42,438 bases of DNA from NCBI GenBank assembly GCA_937981985.1, contig CALJNB010000050.1, positions 1-42,438 of the forward strand, written 5' to 3'. Numbering within the stretch: the first letter of the stretch is position 1; each line of letters opens with the position of its first letter. A program made the position numbers and the translations under genes. The notes under the pieces are model-generated. The model did not search any database and had not been told where the DNA came from. It was given only the letters and a program-made list of their open reading frames with translations. Shown here piece by piece: positions 1-7,181 of the stretch. The stretch is from an uncultured bacterium (GTDB taxonomy: Bacteria > Myxococcota_A > Bradymonadia > Bradymonadales > Bradymonadaceae).

Positions 1-201
1 CTAGACTCACTGAGATTAGAAGATGAGAATCGTCGTATACTCATAGAAAGTTATTATTTTAGCGAAAATTTTGATGAAGCCGAAAAATTGGCAGAGATTT
101 TGGCACGCAGTCCTTTGAACCACTACAAAACCTTGGGTTTGGAGTGGCAAGATCGTATTATCCACAAGAAGCGGAATATAATCGGTAACAAAATACGTTA
201 G
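1..201 (+). CDS. C-terminal fragment of a TPR-like protein (partial, starts before the window)
   Basis: Reading frame 1 is open from the first base to a TAG at 199-201, giving 66 residues with no start inside the window. The visible part contains an amphipathic helical stretch (SYYFSENFDEAEKLAEIL) with the spacing of a tetratricopeptide helix pair, followed by a basic tail. It ends 93 bases before the next gene and points the same way, but a candidate promoter lies in the gap, so it is probably a separate transcription unit. The fragment is too short to assign a function. It may belong to the same TPR-rich theme as the gene at 773. Confidence 0.6.
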   Translation, partial: LDSLRLEDENRRILIESYYFSENFDEAEKLAEILARSPLNHYKTLGLEWQDRIIHKKRNIIGNKIR

Positions 202-215
202 AGACGTACCAAAAA

Positions 216-243
216 CTGGCGCTCCTCATTTACGCTATATAAT
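216..243 (+). promoter_or_regulatory. Candidate sigma-70-like promoter for the lipoprotein/TPR peptidase/ECF sigma operon
   Basis: A perfect TATAAT lies at 238-243, with a weak -35 (CTGGCG, 216-221) 16 bases upstream. Transcription would start near 249-250. That makes a translation start at 247 unlikely and favours the ATG at 295. Confidence 0.45.
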
Positions 244-294
244 GATATGAGAACAGAAGTCGACTTTTGGCTACGATTTAGGACTAGGAATTCA

Positions 295-810
295 ATGCGT
301 CTTTTAACACTATTTTCTATTTTGATTTTGGGTTTTTCTTCTTGCGCTGCAAGTCATCTCAATACAGAAGATCATTACGAAGACCAGAGGGGCTTCACCA
401 TCGATGAGGAGGCTAACGTCGACGATACGCTTCAAAATCGAGAGGTCATCGATGTGTTGTTGCAATATCGGGACGCGTTGGTTCGAAAAGATTTTGGTTC
501 CTTGAAACGCATTATTTCAACCGAATATTTCGACAACGGCGGAAGTACAAATACAACCACTGACGACTACGATACAGAATCGACTCCGGCGCTATTTGAA
601 ATGTTGGCAAAACACACCGAAGGCATTAAATATAAGGTGATTTTGAAGTCGGTCGAAGTGAAAGACAATATTGCCTTTGTCGACTACGAGTTCGAATACG
701 CGTACGCTTATAAAGTGGGCGGAGAGATTACGTGGGACGCTGGGATAGATGTAAACCGGCTTGAATTGACGAGTGAAGATGGCGACTGGAAAATTATCTC
801 AGGCTTATAA
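295..810 (+). CDS. Small lipoprotein with an NTF2/DUF4440-like fold (predicted)
   Basis: The product is 171 residues from the ATG at 295. I chose this start because AGGA at 286-289 is well spaced and the protein then begins with a short lipoprotein signal (MRLLTLFSILILGFSSC). The frame also reads from an ATG at 247, but that lies at the predicted transcription start and would put 16 charged residues before the signal. After the lipid-attached Cys comes an acidic linker, then a helix with YRDALVRKDFGSLKRI and alternating strands ending in DGDWKI. This is the pattern of NTF2-like/DUF4440 domains, often found as small accessory lipoproteins. The last 38 bases overlap the start of the TPR peptidase gene, so the two are probably translationally coupled. 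The fold is inferred; no catalytic role is visible. Confidence 0.7.
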   Translation: MRLLTLFSILILGFSSCAASHLNTEDHYEDQRGFTIDEEANVDDTLQNREVIDVLLQYRDALVRKDFGSLKRIISTEYFDNGGSTNTTTDDYDTESTPALFEMLAKHTEGIKYKVILKSVEVKDNIAFVDYEFEYAYAYKVGGEITWDAGIDVNRLELTSEDGDWKIISGL

Positions 811-3658
811 AAAATCTATAAATCAAAGGCGCTATTCGGCGCGTTTCCTAACCAGTATTGGGGTGGTTTTATCTTTCCTTTTTAGTAGCGCCGCTTTTGC
901 GCAATCCGATCCACTTGCCAATATATTGGATGCCGGACAAGAGGATTATCACAACATTTTCAACCTCCAAGGGATAGAAGCGTTACGTTCTATTGTTAAG
1001 AACCGAGATGACGCCAATTCGCTTGCTTATCGAGCAAAACTTGCCCTGATTGACGGGGATCTAAAATTGGCAGAATCCCTGGGGGAGCAGGCTTTTGAAC
1101 TTTCTAAGTTGATTAAGCCACCTTTAGTTCGTGAAGAAACAAGAGCCGCAGCCGCAATTTATTATGCACGCGCTTTGAAGGCGAATTATAAATTGAAAAA
1201 GGCCGAGGAGGTTCTTCGCACCGTGCTGAACGAAGCGCCAAAGCAGCACGAGGTACGTGTAGAACTTGGGGAATTTCTAATTGCAAAGGGTTCTAAATCC
1301 GAGGCTAAAGTGGTCCTCAATGTACTGGCGGGATTTTTTAATAAAAAATTAATGAAGACCTCGCGAGACTTCACCGCTGTTTCTCGCGGAATGCAACTGA
1401 CGGGGTCTCATAAGGATGCAAATTATGCGATGGAACGGGCGATCGAAAAGAACGCAAAAAACGTCGACGGCCTTATTCATTGGGGGTATCTATTTTTAGA
1501 AAAGTACAATCGAGGTGACGCTCTGAATGTTTTCAAGGAAGCGTTGGCGGCGAATCCAAATTCTGTCGGCGCGATGATTGGTGTTGCCAGAACGGAATTA
1601 GAACTCGGAAATGACTACGCGAAAGTTCGCGAAATTTTGGCTAGAGCCCAGGAGTTGTCGCCCAATGATGTTGACCTGCATTTGGTCTACGCCGACATAG
1701 CCATCAAAGATACAGATTGTAAGGAAGCCCGCAGACAGACCGCACTGATACTTAAAAATCGCCCGAAACATTTGGAAGCGCTCACGATCAATGCGACCTG
1801 CGCTTATCTTGATGACGATATGAGCGCGTTTGAAAGGCAAGCCGCGGATATTCTGAAACTTAATCCTGATTATGCCGAACTTTATACTACAGCCGCAACC
1901 TATGGCGTACGTGTTCATCGTTATAAAGAGGGCGTTGCGCTGCATCGTCGGGCATTGAAAATCAATCCCGATTTCGGTCCCGCCTTATTGGGTATTGGAA
2001 TCGGTCTATCTCGCACTGGCGATGAAAGAGGCGCGCACGACATGTTAAAACGTGCTTTTGAGGTTGACCCTTTTAATGTCCGAGTCTTCAATATGCTCGA
2101 ACTTTATGAAACTGAATTAGAGAACTATGAAATAAAAAAATATCCGAAGTTTGAATTGCGTACAAAGAAGACAGAATCCGAAGTAATCAATGCCGTCGTT
2201 GCTCCGCTGGTTGAAGAATCGATTCTGACTTACGATAAAACCTATAATTTTAAGCCTGAAAAATATCTTTCCGTCGAAGTGTTTCCCGAGTCACAGGTTT
2301 TTGGCGTTCGTAGCGTTGGGCTTCCTAATATTTCACCCCAAGGTGTTTGTTTTGGAAATACGGTTATTGCGCGAAGTCCGTCTGATGGAAATTTTAACTG
2401 GGCACAGGTAATTTGGCACGAAATGGCACATGTTTACCATATTCAACTTTCACAAAATCGCGTTCCTAGATGGTTTACAGAAGGTCTGGCTGAATACGAA
2501 ACGAATATAAAAGACACCGGTTGGGCGCGCTATCATGATCGAGAGTTGTCGAAAGCTTTGAAGTCCGGTGAACTTCGTGGAGTGCTTAACCTGAGTAAAG
2601 GATTTACTCATGCTAGATCTCATGGAGAAATATTAAGATCCTATCACCAAGCAAGTTTAGTCATTCACTTCATTGCCGAAACCTATAGCTATGAAAAGCT
2701 TCCTGAGATGCTTCGTGCTTGGGCCGCAAAAAAGAGGACCCCGCAAGTTCTAAAAGATGTTCTGGGTTTGGACGCTGATGCTTTTGACGCAGGTTTTGAA
2801 AAATGGTTGACCAAAAAGTATTTTAAATTTGGAAGTCAATTTTCGGTCGATTTAGATTCACTTCAAACCTCGGTTAGTTTGAAGGACGCACTCGTAAAGT
2901 CGCCTAATGATGAAAAGCTGTGGGCTAAGCTGGCGATAGCAAAGATGCGAGCCGGTGATGTTCGGGGGGCCGACTTGGCGTTGGAAAAGGCCATTGAGTT
3001 GGGACCAAAAACTCCCGAGGTGAACCTGATTGCAACCTATTACTATTACGGTGGAAACAGATTCAGGGATGCTTATGAACACGGAAATTATGTTCTCAAT
3101 GCGACCCAGGACAGCTATGACTTACGCTTTGTTTTAGGTTCTGCAGCACAGAAAATAGAAAAAGACAAAGAAGCGGAATTACATTTCTGGGCCGCCACTC
3201 AACTCTGGCCTGATGGTGTTGATGCTTGGAAAGCGTTGGCTCGGATCTATAAAAAATCAAAACGGGTGGAATTATACGAGGGAGCTTTGGAACGTCTCTT
3301 CGCTCTTCAACACCATAGTCCAAACCTGGCTCGTCAGTACGCTGAGTACTGGTCTAAAAAGAAGAACTGGAAGAAGGTAGAAGCGGCGTCGAAACGTTGG
3401 TTTGAGATTAATCCTTTTGATGTTAGGGCATACCAGTTTTCCGCTGAATCCAACCTTCATTTGAAGAAATTGGATCTTGCAAAAAAAGCTTGGGAGTTAT
3501 GGTCGATCGTTAAACAAAGCGATAAACAAAAACGGATCCTTTCCGCCATTGAGGTTCTCACAAAGACGGGCTACAAGGATGAGGCAAAAGAAAAGGCAAG
3601 CGAAGCTAGGGAGATGAAGATCCCTGAAAGTAAGATTAAAAAGGCATTAACTCCGTGA
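773..3658 (+). CDS. Exported TPR protein with a central peptidase-MA type zinc metallopeptidase domain
   Basis: The product is 961 residues from the GTG at 773; an ATG at 779 is an equally possible start. Residues about 20-44 form a signal peptide ending AAFA before QSDP, so the protein is periplasmic or surface-exposed. Residues about 60-450 and 700-950 are tetratricopeptide-like helical repeats. Between them lies a gluzincin-type site: HEMAH at residues 549-553, followed by RWFTEGLAEYE with Glu570 or Glu574 as candidate third zinc ligand. HExxH followed by a W-F-x-E-G-L motif is characteristic of the Peptidase_MA group. The gene overlaps the upstream lipoprotein by 38 bases, and its stop overlaps the GTG of the ECF sigma gene by four. 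The operon suggests an envelope protease linked to extracytoplasmic signalling, but the substrate cannot be read from the sequence. Confidence 0.85.
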   Translation: MKMATGKLSQAYKKSINQRRYSARFLTSIGVVLSFLFSSAAFAQSDPLANILDAGQEDYHNIFNLQGIEALRSIVKNRDDANSLAYRAKLALIDGDLKLAESLGEQAFELSKLIKPPLVREETRAAAAIYYARALKANYKLKKAEEVLRTVLNEAPKQHEVRVELGEFLIAKGSKSEAKVVLNVLAGFFNKKLMKTSRDFTAVSRGMQLTGSHKDANYAMERAIEKNAKNVDGLIHWGYLFLEKYNRGDALNVFKEALAANPNSVGAMIGVARTELELGNDYAKVREILARAQELSPNDVDLHLVYADIAIKDTDCKEARRQTALILKNRPKHLEALTINATCAYLDDDMSAFERQAADILKLNPDYAELYTTAATYGVRVHRYKEGVALHRRALKINPDFGPALLGIGIGLSRTGDERGAHDMLKRAFEVDPFNVRVFNMLELYETELENYEIKKYPKFELRTKKTESEVINAVVAPLVEESILTYDKTYNFKPEKYLSVEVFPESQVFGVRSVGLPNISPQGVCFGNTVIARSPSDGNFNWAQVIWHEMAHVYHIQLSQNRVPRWFTEGLAEYETNIKDTGWARYHDRELSKALKSGELRGVLNLSKGFTHARSHGEILRSYHQASLVIHFIAETYSYEKLPEMLRAWAAKKRTPQVLKDVLGLDADAFDAGFEKWLTKKYFKFGSQFSVDLDSLQTSVSLKDALVKSPNDEKLWAKLAIAKMRAGDVRGADLALEKAIELGPKTPEVNLIATYYYYGGNRFRDAYEHGNYVLNATQDSYDLRFVLGSAAQKIEKDKEAELHFWAATQLWPDGVDAWKALARIYKKSKRVELYEGALERLFALQHHSPNLARQYAEYWSKKKNWKKVEAASKRWFEINPFDVRAYQFSAESNLHLKKLDLAKKAWELWSIVKQSDKQKRILSAIEVLTKTGYKDEAKEKASEAREMKIPESKIKKALTP

Positions 3659-4254
3659 AGAAAACGAAAACTCCAGATGAGGACCTCGAAATAGTAAAGC
3701 GCGCTGTCGACGGCGACTATGCTGCTTTTCAGCAGATCGTTGAGAAGTATCAAGATAGAGCGTATCGATTAGCCTGGAGTTTGGTTAAAAATAACGACGA
3801 TGCAAACGATGTTGTTCAAGACGCGTTTTTGAATGTTTTTAGGAAGTTAGATACATTTGATGGGCGCGCAAAATTTTCAAGTTGGCTGTATCGTGTTGTC
3901 GTTAATGCCGGTTTGATGCGTTTGCGCAAAAAGCGTCGTCGAAGCGAAATTCCCTTAGAAGAATTCGGACCCCAATTTCTTGATGACGGCCATCATGCAT
4001 CGGTTGCACCTTCGTGGGATATGCGGGGCGATCGAGTCGTTGAAAACAATGAGTTAAGGGAGAAAATACTAGAGGCAGTAGATGAGCTTGAAGAGAAGTA
4101 TCAAACTGTCTTTTTGCTTCGTGAAGTAGAGGATTTAGATCTGAAGGAGATCGCTCAGATTTTGGATCTTACAGTTCCGGCCGTTAAGTCGCGATTGCAT
4201 AGAGCTCGTCTTTTTCTAAGAGCAACATTGGAACCTTATATGTCCGGAAAGTAG
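3655..4254 (+). CDS. ECF-type RNA polymerase sigma factor (RpoE family)
   Basis: The product is 199 residues, starting at a GTG that overlaps the previous stop (GTGA). Region 2 lies at about residues 25-95, with the helix containing DANDVVQDAFLNVFRK followed by FSSWLYRVVVNAG. Region 4 lies at about 135-190, with YQTVFLLREVEDLDLKEIA and the recognition helix VPAVKSRLHRARLFLR. This is the canonical two-domain ECF sigma layout, which directs RNA polymerase to stress or envelope regulons. No zinc-finger anti-sigma gene follows; the next gene faces the other way 11 bases downstream. The coupled upstream metallopeptidase and lipoprotein may replace the usual anti-sigma partner, but that is inference. 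The exact ECF subgroup cannot be assigned by eye. Confidence 0.92.
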   Translation: MKKTKTPDEDLEIVKRAVDGDYAAFQQIVEKYQDRAYRLAWSLVKNNDDANDVVQDAFLNVFRKLDTFDGRAKFSSWLYRVVVNAGLMRLRKKRRRSEIPLEEFGPQFLDDGHHASVAPSWDMRGDRVVENNELREKILEAVDELEEKYQTVFLLREVEDLDLKEIAQILDLTVPAVKSRLHRARLFLRATLEPYMSGK

Positions 4255-4265
4255 ACCTTTTCTGA

Positions 4266-4796
4266 TTAGTCCTGATCTATGAATAAATGCTTTCGGTAGT
4301 ACTTCAATTCAGAAATAGAGTCCTTAATATCATCTAGTGCACGATGAGCAGCGCCTTTTCCGGGGGCTCTCTTTTTTGGGTACCATCGTTTTGCAAGCTC
4401 TTTAATGGATGACACATCAACACAGCGATAATGTAGATATTGTTCAAGTTCGGGCATTTGCGCAGCTAAAAAGCGTCGATCTTGCCAAATGGAATTTCCA
4501 CAAAGTGGCGCACCGTGAATCTTCATATGACGTTTTAAAAAATTAAGCGTTTTAACTTCCGCTTGTCGAATTGTTGTGGTTGAAGTCCTCATTTTATGAG
4601 TTAGGCCTGAGTCTCCGTGATGTTTAACACACCATTCGTCCATAAGTTTTAGATCGGGATCTGAAACATGCATCACGATAGAAGGACCGGTATCGATAAC
4701 TTCGAGCTCATCGTCAGTGATAATAGTAGCGATTTCGCAGATAAGGTGTTTTGACGGGTCGAGACCGGTCATTTCGAGATCCATCCAAACGAGCAT
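4266..4796 (-). CDS. orn: Oligoribonuclease, DEDDh 3'-5' exonuclease
   Basis: The product is 176 residues, normal for the family. The DEDDh catalytic set is complete: Asp6 and Glu8 in WMDLEMTGLD, Asp106 in GNSIWQDRRF, and His151 with Asp156 in HRALDDI. Orn degrades 2-5 nt RNAs (nanoRNA) in the cytoplasm, including pGpG from cyclic-di-GMP turnover. It lies 26 bases downstream of mglA on the same strand, with a strong AAGGAAGGAA ribosome-binding site just before the ATG, so an mglA-orn operon is likely. It converges with the ECF sigma gene with almost no gap. Confidence 0.95.
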   Translation of the reverse strand: MLVWMDLEMTGLDPSKHLICEIATIITDDELEVIDTGPSIVMHVSDPDLKLMDEWCVKHHGDSGLTHKMRTSTTTIRQAEVKTLNFLKRHMKIHGAPLCGNSIWQDRRFLAAQMPELEQYLHYRCVDVSSIKELAKRWYPKKRAPGKGAAHRALDDIKDSISELKYYRKHLFIDQD

Positions 4797-4822
4797 GTTC
4801 CTTCCTTTTTATTTGGGGTGAG

Positions 4823-5419
4823 TTATTTGGTTTTCTTGAGTTCCATCAAGATCATTTTAACGACAGCCTTGAGGGTATCGAAAACACCCGGTCCGTCAGG
4901 AGCAACGGCACAAGCTTCGAAATCTTGGTATTTACCGTCGCCGTTAAGATCGGCGCGAAGTTCTTCAAGACCCATAGCGGTAGGGAGATCACGTTTGTTG
5001 TATTGAATTACGAAAGGAATTTTATCAATATCGTATCCGTAGGTTTCAAGGTTTTCCTTGAGATCGTCCATTGAGATAATATTGGCTTCTTTTCTTGCGC
5101 GCTGTGAGTCCGCTACAAAGATAACACCATCGGCACCTTTCATAATAAGTTTCCGACTAGCGCTGTAGAAGAGCTGACCAGGAACGGAGTAGAGGTGTAG
5201 ACGGGTTTTGAAGCCGCGAATTGCAGGCAATGCAAGAGGCAAGAAATCGAAGAATAACGTTCTTTCTTGTTTCGTCTCAAGACTTATAAGTTTGCCACGC
5301 GCATCAGCTTTAGTACCAGAATAAATGAATTTAATATTCGTGGTTTTTCCGCAAAGACCCGGTCCGTAGTAGACGATCTTTAGTATGATCTCTCGTTGTG
5401 CGTAGTTTATAAAGGACAT
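4823..5419 (-). CDS. mglA: MglA-type small Ras-like GTPase (cell polarity)
   Basis: The product is 198 residues. The P-loop is GPGLCGKTTN (19-28), the switch II/G3 region is YSVPGQLFY (77-85, where Myxococcus MglA has TVPGQ), and G4 is NKRDL (141-145). The segment ASRKLIMKGADGVIFVADSQ is near-identical to what I recall of Myxococcus xanthus MglA. MglA-GTP marks the leading pole and drives gliding and type IV pilus motility; MglB is its GAP. The partner mglB-like gene is the divergent neighbour 327 bases away, whereas in Myxococcus the two form one operon. A good extended -10 promoter lies 37 bases upstream of the ATG. The gene is followed by orn. Confidence 0.95.
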   Translation of the reverse strand: MSFINYAQREIILKIVYYGPGLCGKTTNIKFIYSGTKADARGKLISLETKQERTLFFDFLPLALPAIRGFKTRLHLYSVPGQLFYSASRKLIMKGADGVIFVADSQRARKEANIISMDDLKENLETYGYDIDKIPFVIQYNKRDLPTAMGLEELRADLNGDGKYQDFEACAVAPDGPGVFDTLKAVVKMILMELKKTK

Positions 5420-5462
5420 GCAGTTTCCGGTAAAAAACGTCAGAACCGAAGTTCGATAAATA

Positions 5463-5490
5463 TATATAACATGGATAAGAAGGGTGTCAC
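5463..5490 (-). promoter_or_regulatory. Candidate mglA promoter with extended -10
   Basis: On the minus strand, GTGACA (5490-5485) is followed after 16 bases by TATATA (5468-5463), preceded by TGT, which forms an extended -10. The predicted start is near 5456, giving a 5' leader of about 37 bases to the mglA ATG at 5419. Confidence 0.5.
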
Positions 5491-5507
5491 GGAAATAAAA
5501 TACTTAA

Positions 5508-5521
5508 AGTTTGGATCCGAA
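5508..5521 (-). promoter_or_regulatory. Putative operator box upstream of mglA
   Basis: Read in the direction of mglA the sequence is TTCGGATCCAAACT. It matches the box upstream of mglB at 13 of 14 positions and in the same orientation relative to its gene. Its centre is about 58 bp upstream of the predicted mglA start site. Confidence 0.4.
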
Positions 5522-5616
5522 CATCATTCTTAGATTGTTTCTTTAATAGTAAACCCTTCGTTGTCTTTGGACAACCGTAAAGTGGAGCCGATTTCATTTT
5601 GATGAGAAATTAATTT

Positions 5617-5630
5617 TTTGGATCACTAAA
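5617..5630 (+). promoter_or_regulatory. Third, degenerate TTTGGATC element
   Basis: TTTGGATCACTAAA shares the first eight bases with the mglB box and begins exactly 20 bp before it, close to two helical turns. It may be a secondary binding site for the same protein. Confidence 0.25.
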
Positions 5631-5636
5631 TAACAA

Positions 5637-5650
5637 TTTGGATCCAAACT
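5637..5650 (+). promoter_or_regulatory. Putative operator box upstream of mglB
   Basis: TTTGGATCCAAACT contains a perfect 12-bp palindrome (5637-5648). Its centre is about 56 bp upstream of the predicted mglB start site, mirroring the mglA box. Confidence 0.4.
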
Positions 5651-5666
5651 AATCGACGTTGTTTAA

Positions 5667-5693
5667 TTGTTTAGCACAAAAACCTGTGATACT
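5667..5693 (+). promoter_or_regulatory. Candidate mglB promoter with extended -10
   Basis: GATACT at 5688-5693 is preceded by TGT (5685-5687), forming an extended -10. TTGTTT at 5667-5672 is a short-spaced (15 bp) -35. Transcription would start near 5700, 47 bases before the ATG. Confidence 0.4.
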
Positions 5694-5746
5694 ATTTATG
5701 TTATCGTGTACGGCATTAGCCTTATTCCCATTAACTGAGTGCATAC

Positions 5747-6235
5747 ATGGGTCAAGTTGTCATTTTTGAAGAAGAGCAGAAAGACTTGCTCGCTGTTTGT
5801 GAACGACTCGTTCGCGACGCCCTCGCTAAAGCGATTTTTATCGTTGACCGTGATGGTCAACTCGTCGCTGAAACCGGTGAGACATCGGGTCTAGATACCA
5901 CTGGACTCGCATCTTTGGTTGCCGGTTCTACCGCAGCAACCGGAGGGCTCGCACTCATGCTTGATGAGGATGAGTTCACCATGCATACCCATCAAGGTGC
6001 AAACGCGAGTCTCCATATTTCACCTATTGGTGAAACGATGATTCTACTGGTCATCTTTGATGAACGTTCCAGCCAGGGTCTTGTTGGACTTCGCGTTAAA
6101 CGTGCTCACATCGCGCTAGAAGAAATTCTAGTTAGAGTTAAAAGCCGTAACGCAGACGAAGGAAACGGAGCGATGGATATTTTCGGTGAAATTACCGATG
6201 ATGATATCGACTCGCTCTTTAATGACGCGTTCTAA
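5747..6235 (+). CDS. mglB: MglB-type Roadblock/LC7 domain protein (GAP partner of MglA)
   Basis: The product is 162 residues, close to the 159 of Myxococcus MglB as I recall it. The Roadblock/LC7 fold spans about residues 12-125. Diagnostic stretches are DRDGQLVAETGE, LASLVAGSTAATGGLA and the strand MILLVIFDERSSQGLVGLRVKRA, which parallel Myxococcus MglB segment by segment. Roadblock proteins dimerise and MglB stimulates GTP hydrolysis by MglA at the lagging pole. The acidic C-terminal tail (FGEITDDDIDSLFNDAF) extends past the fold. The gene is monocistronic as far as can be seen and is transcribed away from mglA. Confidence 0.92.
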   Translation: MGQVVIFEEEQKDLLAVCERLVRDALAKAIFIVDRDGQLVAETGETSGLDTTGLASLVAGSTAATGGLALMLDEDEFTMHTHQGANASLHISPIGETMILLVIFDERSSQGLVGLRVKRAHIALEEILVRVKSRNADEGNGAMDIFGEITDDDIDSLFNDAF

Positions 6236-6269
6236 ATAGCGTTCCTTCTCTCCTATCTTTCAGTACGAT

Positions 6270-7121
6270 TCAAAAAGAAAATTTCGGCGGAAATTGGGTA
6301 CGATCAAATACGAGTTCGATATCCCTTAGTTGGACTTTGCCAAACGCTTCAGGACTTACTCCCGCCTTTTTTTTATCAAAGGTCACATAATTTTTGCTCG
6401 TATAGTCCTTCCAAAGCGTGGCGCTCAACGTCTCAGCATAGAGTTGAGCATTCTTTTTACCTGATTTGGTAGGATCTACTATGAGGTTAGGAGATCTTTG
6501 ATAGCCCCAACTTTTCGACTTGAGCATCTCAAATCCCTGGATCGGGACTTCCAAGAATCCCGACTCGATCCAAATATAAACGCGATCGAATGTTGAGCTC
6601 TTAGAGTTTGCTTTACGGCTGATAAAAAGCGTTATCATCGGCGACCCGCTAGGTGTTGTCTTCGACCAACGGATCACCATCCCCTCCCAACGATCGATAG
6701 GTGCTACGGAAAATGATGAAGTCATGAATGTAAAATCTAAAGTGGCGTCGTTACCGTTCGGACCACGTATGGGTTCTAATAATGTCAGTGTTGATCCGAT
6801 AGCTAATTGTACTTGCTCGTCTTCATTTTCTGACCGCAGTCCCGAGAGTACAGTTGATAAGACGCTCCAGACTTTCTCCATTTCCTTGACATCGTCGACC
6901 TGCCATTCTTCGAATGGAGTCGCATCCCTAAAAAATTTAGGAACTTGAGTCGTGTCACTGGGGGTCCAATTTTCCCACAAATCAACGAGACGGATCGGAT
7001 CGTTGTATTGCAGCATTTGTTTTCGCGGTCCGCGTTGGTTTGTTTGCACGGGTTCGGCGGTTTGACAAGCAAGGCTGCAGAACACGAATCCTAGAATCAC
7101 GAGTTGGGAAAACTTAAACAT
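6270..7121 (-). CDS. Predicted lipoprotein of unknown function
   Basis: The product is 283 residues. The N-terminus (MFKFSQLVILGFVFCSLAC) is a lipoprotein signal with the lipid Cys at residue 19, followed by a polar linker. The rest is a mixed alpha/beta protein without any motif I recognise. It contains a WENWTPSDTTQ segment, a beta-rich middle and a C-terminal KVQLRDIELVFDRTQFPPKF. GGAA lies 7-10 bases before the ATG. The gene follows the giant repeat lipoprotein at only 60 bases, and a strong terminator fills that gap, so it is unclear where its own promoter lies. I cannot assign a function. Confidence 0.75.
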   Translation of the reverse strand: MFKFSQLVILGFVFCSLACQTAEPVQTNQRGPRKQMLQYNDPIRLVDLWENWTPSDTTQVPKFFRDATPFEEWQVDDVKEMEKVWSVLSTVLSGLRSENEDEQVQLAIGSTLTLLEPIRGPNGNDATLDFTFMTSSFSVAPIDRWEGMVIRWSKTTPSGSPMITLFISRKANSKSSTFDRVYIWIESGFLEVPIQGFEMLKSKSWGYQRSPNLIVDPTKSGKKNAQLYAETLSATLWKDYTSKNYVTFDKKKAGVSPEAFGKVQLRDIELVFDRTQFPPKFSF

Positions 7122-7136
7122 GGTTTCGTTCCAAAC

Positions 7137-7160
7137 AAAAAAAATGCGCCATCCGGCGCA
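7137..7160 (-). terminator. Intrinsic terminator after the giant repeat lipoprotein gene
   Basis: On the minus strand the stem TGCGCC/GGCGCA (7160-7155 and 7150-7145, loop of four bases) is followed immediately by eight T (7144-7137). It sits 22 bases past the stop of the gene ending at 7182. Confidence 0.85.
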
Positions 7161-7181
7161 ATGAAAACCGTTGTTCGAAAC

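Larger units (their letters stand above)
5420..5746 (+). other. Divergent mglA/mglB intergenic region (327 bp)
   Basis: This is the only gene gap longer than 300 bases in the window. It holds a leftward promoter for mglA, a rightward promoter for mglB, and three TTTGGATC-type elements between them (annotated separately). I see no open reading frame or stable RNA-like structure in it. It is markedly AT-rich compared with the flanking genes. Confidence 0.7.
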
